From assembly GCA_963832245.1 (NCBI GenBank), contig CAWHTG010000004.1, positions 1,674,001 to 1,738,000 of the forward strand: a DNA stretch of 64,000 nt, read 5' to 3'. The first letter of the stretch is position 1. Every line of letters starts with the position of its first letter. This document shows positions 61,313 to 64,000 of this stretch, one piece after another. The translations under genes and the position numbers were made by a program. The notes under the pieces were generated by a model. The model made no database searches, had not been told where the DNA came from, and saw nothing but the letters and a program-made list of their open reading frames with translations. Source of the stretch: JABDBE01 sp963832245 (GTDB taxonomy: Bacteria > Acidobacteriota > Terriglobia > Terriglobales > Acidobacteriaceae).

Positions 61313-62071
61313 TTAACGCGGATGCAGCGACCTCGACAGACTTAGTAGATTTGCGGGAGCCACGCGGATGACACCCCCGCGTGGGCTATCAATGTCAGAA
61401 ATCAGGAAGAACGAGATGGATACCGCAATCGGCACGATCAGAAACAAGCGACGATTCGTACGATGCGCAACGTACCCGATCAACAAGTTGCAACTGACGG
61501 CGACAGCCGCCATCAGCACCCACGCCGCAATGGGGATGCGGTTCCACCACGCCGCCAGAGTGTATCCCTGCGAGTTCAACACATCGTTCATGCCGGTAAC
61601 CGCGAGGGCGACCACAGGATTGATCGGCGTGCCTTGGCTTGGCCGTGCGGCGGCCCATAACTCGCTCTGCAGTTCAGCGGTACCCGCGTTGACCCTCGCA
61701 AGCGTCTGGGGGTTGCTAGTCGTGTAAAACAATATGCGCTCATCGGTGTACTTCTTCAGTAGCTCATGCAATCTGGCCCCGTCCCCAGCAGATAGCAGAT
61801 CGGCACGTACCTACTCTGTACCGATAGCATTGGCCTCAGCTTCTTCGTAATTCTTGCGCTGATCGTACCGGCTAGTGGCCATCGAGAAAGCGAAACCGAT
61901 AAGCAATCCCAGCAGCGTTAGGATTGCACCGAGCACAATACCGAAATCATGCCGTTCCTCCTCGTGCAAGTTGTGGGCTTTGCTGCGAAGAACGTCGCCG
62001 GTCCACACGGAGAACGACAGCACTACGAAGGACAAAGCGAACACGAGACGCGGAAAGTTAAGCAGGTTCAT
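61313..62071 (-). pseudogene. DUF4239 (bestrophin-like) membrane protein with in-frame amber codon
   Basis: From ATG 62071 the frame runs MNLLNFPRLVFALSFVVLSF to EANAIGTE, meets a TAG at 61811-61813, then continues in the same frame VRADLLSAGDGARLHELLKK to the stop at 61313. The whole (about 252 codons) gives the four-helix DUF4239 pattern, with KNYEEAEANAIGTE in the middle region. A single Tyr codon changed to TAG would explain it. Either a pseudogene, a readthrough or a sequence error. DUF4239 proteins are channel-like with unknown ions. Start overlaps the preceding gene's stop by four bases (ATGA). Confidence 0.75.
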
Positions 62072-62398
62072 CGCCTGTAGGCTCCCTCAAGCTCCAGCCG
62101 AATCCCCCGGTCAGGGACAAGGGCAACCCGAAAGGTGGGATTTCGGAGGCCAGGCGGCCATCGAACCAAAAATCGAACTATCCAGAAAAGAGAAAGAGTT
62201 GATGGCAAGAGTTGGTAAGTCATACCGGGATCCTGTTTCGTCAGTACGTAGTCGCCGGCAGATCTGCCGACGCAGCCCTGTACGTTTATCTGTCGTGTGC
62301 GAGGCTTCGAGTTGTTCTGGCTCGGGTTGTTTGGATTACTTTCTTGTGCGAAAAGAAAGCTGCCCAAGAACAGCAGGACAAGCCACCAATCTTCTCAT
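62068..62398 (-). pseudogene. Small secreted protein gene with a broken signal peptide
   Basis: AAGGAGG precedes ATG 62398, which starts MRRLVA; one base later in frame another reading gives DWWLVLLFLGSFLFAQESNP, a signal peptide, and then INVQGCVGRSAGDYVLTKQD, a motif I know from small acidobacterial proteins (GCLSRSxGxYxLTxxxGxxYxL). The continuation after YQL does not resemble the family and may also be shifted. Its stop overlaps the DUF4239 start. Confidence 0.5.
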
Positions 62399-62449
62399 GC
62401 ATCTTCCTCCTTCACAATTAGAGAAGCGAATGACCAAGCTATCGCTCCT

Positions 62450-64000
62450 TTAAGCGGATTTGGCTGTTCTCGCATGGTCAACAGGTTTCGTGTCTGTAAC
62501 GGCTGTTTTGAGCGACACTTGTACGTTAGTTCCATCTGATGCAGAAACTGCGGCTGGGTAGACGACGTGAGACTGGAGAGCCATCTGCGTTCCGGCTGCC
62601 TGCACAATCTCCATAATTTGTAACAACAATTCCTGTTGGATCTCCAGGAAGTGGCCCCAATCGCGAGCAAAAAAGTAAGCAAAGACTTCTACATCCAGGG
62701 AAGACGTCCCGAAGCGAAGAAAGCGCACACGAATCGAGTCGCGTTCGATATGGGGTTGTTGCGCTAGCAGATTGTTGAGTCCATCAAGAACGGAGCGCAT
62801 CTGTGAAGCGGTGGTCTCCCAACGGAGACTTAGGCTAGGGTGGAACCAGAATTTGTCCCGTATGGAGATGTTTTCAAGGCTTGCATTCGCGATCTGCCCG
62901 TTGGGAACGCTGACCACAGTTCGGTCCATGGTCCGGATCCGGATGGAACGCAAGCCTATGTCCTCGACTGTGCCCTGGATCTCGGCAAACTTCACACTGT
63001 CTCCTACACGGACCGGACGGTCGAAGATGAGAGAAGCGCCGCCGATTACGTTCTCCAGTGTCTTTTGAGCAGCAAGCGCGACAGCGATGCCGCCTACTCC
63101 TAGTCCGGCCAGTGCAGCCGTTGGGTTCACACCGAAATGGTGGAGGCCGACAAGCATGCCCACGAAGATGGCGAGTAGATCGATCACTCGTCGCCCGAGA
63201 CGCAGGATCGAAGCGGCTCCCGCATGACGCCGGACCAAGCGTTTACGGAGTAGCTCTTCTACCAGGCCGTTCAACAGGATAAAAAGCCAGACGCAAGCCG
63301 CAATGATAATGACGGCCGCGGTGCTGGACCAGAACTGCCTTGCCAAAAGGGGCAGGCTCACTTTGGAGATTGTCCAGAGAATGACGAAAGCCATGAAAAG
63401 CAGGCGGAGAGGCCCGGGCACCACGTCGGGATTGTGCAGATCTGGCCTCTTGCGCAGGCGGCGAAGCAACTCCCCAGCGAGCGGGCTCGCCAACCGGCTC
63501 ACCAGCACTGTGAACATGTAGAGAAGCGGAATGCACACCAAGGCAGCGAACCACTCGAACAAGGCTACGCCCGCGAGTCGAGTATTCACCATGACTTCGG
63601 GGAGAACGTTGTCCACCGATACGACCTTGACTTCGTCATACAAGCCGGGAATTGATTCGAGAGTCGTTCCGGAGAATAACCAGCGGAACTCACCCTTACC
63701 TATCTCCACGCGGTCGAGGAGGATGTCTACATTCCCGTTGACGCTCGTGATCGTTCCGACCAGATCCTGGTCGGGTCTAAGCGGATTGGGCAGAGAACCC
63801 TCAGGCTTATCACTGAGTTGATTGAGCTGAGCGGGTAGCCGGCGGTCGAGAACGACGAACAGTTGGTGAGCCAGTACGGCGGCGGACTTGCCGCGCAGGC
63901 GGGTGTCCAGGTAGAGTGCGGCGAGTTCATAATTTTCCTTATGACCGGCACTCAAGAAACCTAGGACAGTACCGCGGGGCGTGCTGCGACCAAGGGATTC
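62450..64000 (-). CDS. MscS-family mechanosensitive channel, N-terminus outside the window
   Basis: The frame is open to the window edge (LGRSTPRGTVLGFLSAGHKE at the start), so the gene is 5'-partial. An N-terminal soluble region, three or more membrane segments in the middle, and a MscS core with pore helix LAGLGVGGIAVALAAQKTLE and beta domain FDRPVRVGDSVKFAEIQGTV are clear, then the C-terminal FLRFGTSSLDVEVFAYFFAR. Opens under membrane tension to release osmolytes. The long N-terminus fits the larger MscK/YbdG-like class. Confidence 0.9.
   Translation of the reverse strand, partial: ESLGRSTPRGTVLGFLSAGHKENYELAALYLDTRLRGKSAAVLAHQLFVVLDRRLPAQLNQLSDKPEGSLPNPLRPDQDLVGTITSVNGNVDILLDRVEIGKGEFRWLFSGTTLESIPGLYDEVKVVSVDNVLPEVMVNTRLAGVALFEWFAALVCIPLLYMFTVLVSRLASPLAGELLRRLRKRPDLHNPDVVPGPLRLLFMAFVILWTISKVSLPLLARQFWSSTAAVIIIAACVWLFILLNGLVEELLRKRLVRRHAGAASILRLGRRVIDLLAIFVGMLVGLHHFGVNPTAALAGLGVGGIAVALAAQKTLENVIGGASLIFDRPVRVGDSVKFAEIQGTVEDIGLRSIRIRTMDRTVVSVPNGQIANASLENISIRDKFWFHPSLSLRWETTASQMRSVLDGLNNLLAQQPHIERDSIRVRFLRFGTSSLDVEVFAYFFARDWGHFLEIQQELLLQIMEIVQAAGTQMALQSHVVYPAAVSASDGTNVQVSLKTAVTDTKPVDHARTAKSA

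Overview
The window looks like chromosome from an acidobacterium (Acidobacteriota, Terriglobia-like). No ribosomal or marker gene is present, so this rests on gene style: an ECF sigma factor directly upstream of a Ser/Thr kinase with C-terminal TPRs, a winged-helix/TolB-like/TPR regulator, several secreted GloVer, HAF, FG-GAP and choice-of-anchor-D proteins, a YadA-head/S74-type surface protein, and membrane proteins of the DUF4239 and MscS types. I saw no rRNA, tRNA or CRISPR array.

Layout. 1-6.6 kb: a small XRE regulator, a decayed helix-turn-helix gene, a large FG-GAP/choice-of-anchor-D secreted protein, a membrane TPR protein, and broken fragments. 6.75-11.7 kb: a 5-kb island bounded by 35-bp inverted repeats, with a decayed serine recombinase, two convergent paralogous large serine recombinases, a twin-palindrome operator, an orphan CheY-like receiver and a small overlapping gene. 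11.8-16.1 kb: a short tyrosine recombinase, an orphan gene resembling the C-terminal part of RarA/MgsA, a secreted protein, and an IS1182-type element inserted in a dispersed intergenic repeat. 16.2-34.6 kb: secreted repeat proteins, an MFS permease, a winged-helix TPR regulator, a secreted PDZ protein, an IS5-type element with a programmed -1 frameshift, the sigma factor-kinase pair, and a cluster of surface proteins that share a leader sequence.

34.9-42.4 kb is accessory DNA: hypothetical genes, a VRR-NUC remnant, a broken IS3 element, a ParB-like protein with a strong terminator, an ArdC-like antirestriction protein, and a HigB/HigA-type toxin-antitoxin pair with a candidate operator. 42.5-49 kb: a TonB-receptor remnant abutting an IS5 remnant, an OmpA/PEGA protein and a DUF3313-like protein preceded by the same 45-bp element, then DUF481, glycine-zipper and other envelope genes. 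49-54.8 kb: an apparent operon of a GH63-type glucosidase, a membrane class III nucleotide cyclase and a cyclic-nucleotide phosphodiesterase; the phosphodiesterase is broken. 55.6-61.2 kb: an OmpA protein, a membrane-anchored formylglycine-generating enzyme, an arylsulfatase (its likely substrate) and an outer-membrane MetA-type protein. 61.3-64 kb: a DUF4239 gene with an in-frame amber codon, a frameshifted small secreted gene, and an MscS channel that runs off the window.

About a dozen genes are broken by single frameshifts or stops. Several lesions lie in homopolymers, so some may be assembly errors; others (TGG to TGA, an in-frame TAG, transposon junctions) look like real decay. The most unusual item is the inverted-repeat-bounded double serine-recombinase island; the interrupted cyclase-phosphodiesterase operon and the shared regulatory leaders are also worth following.
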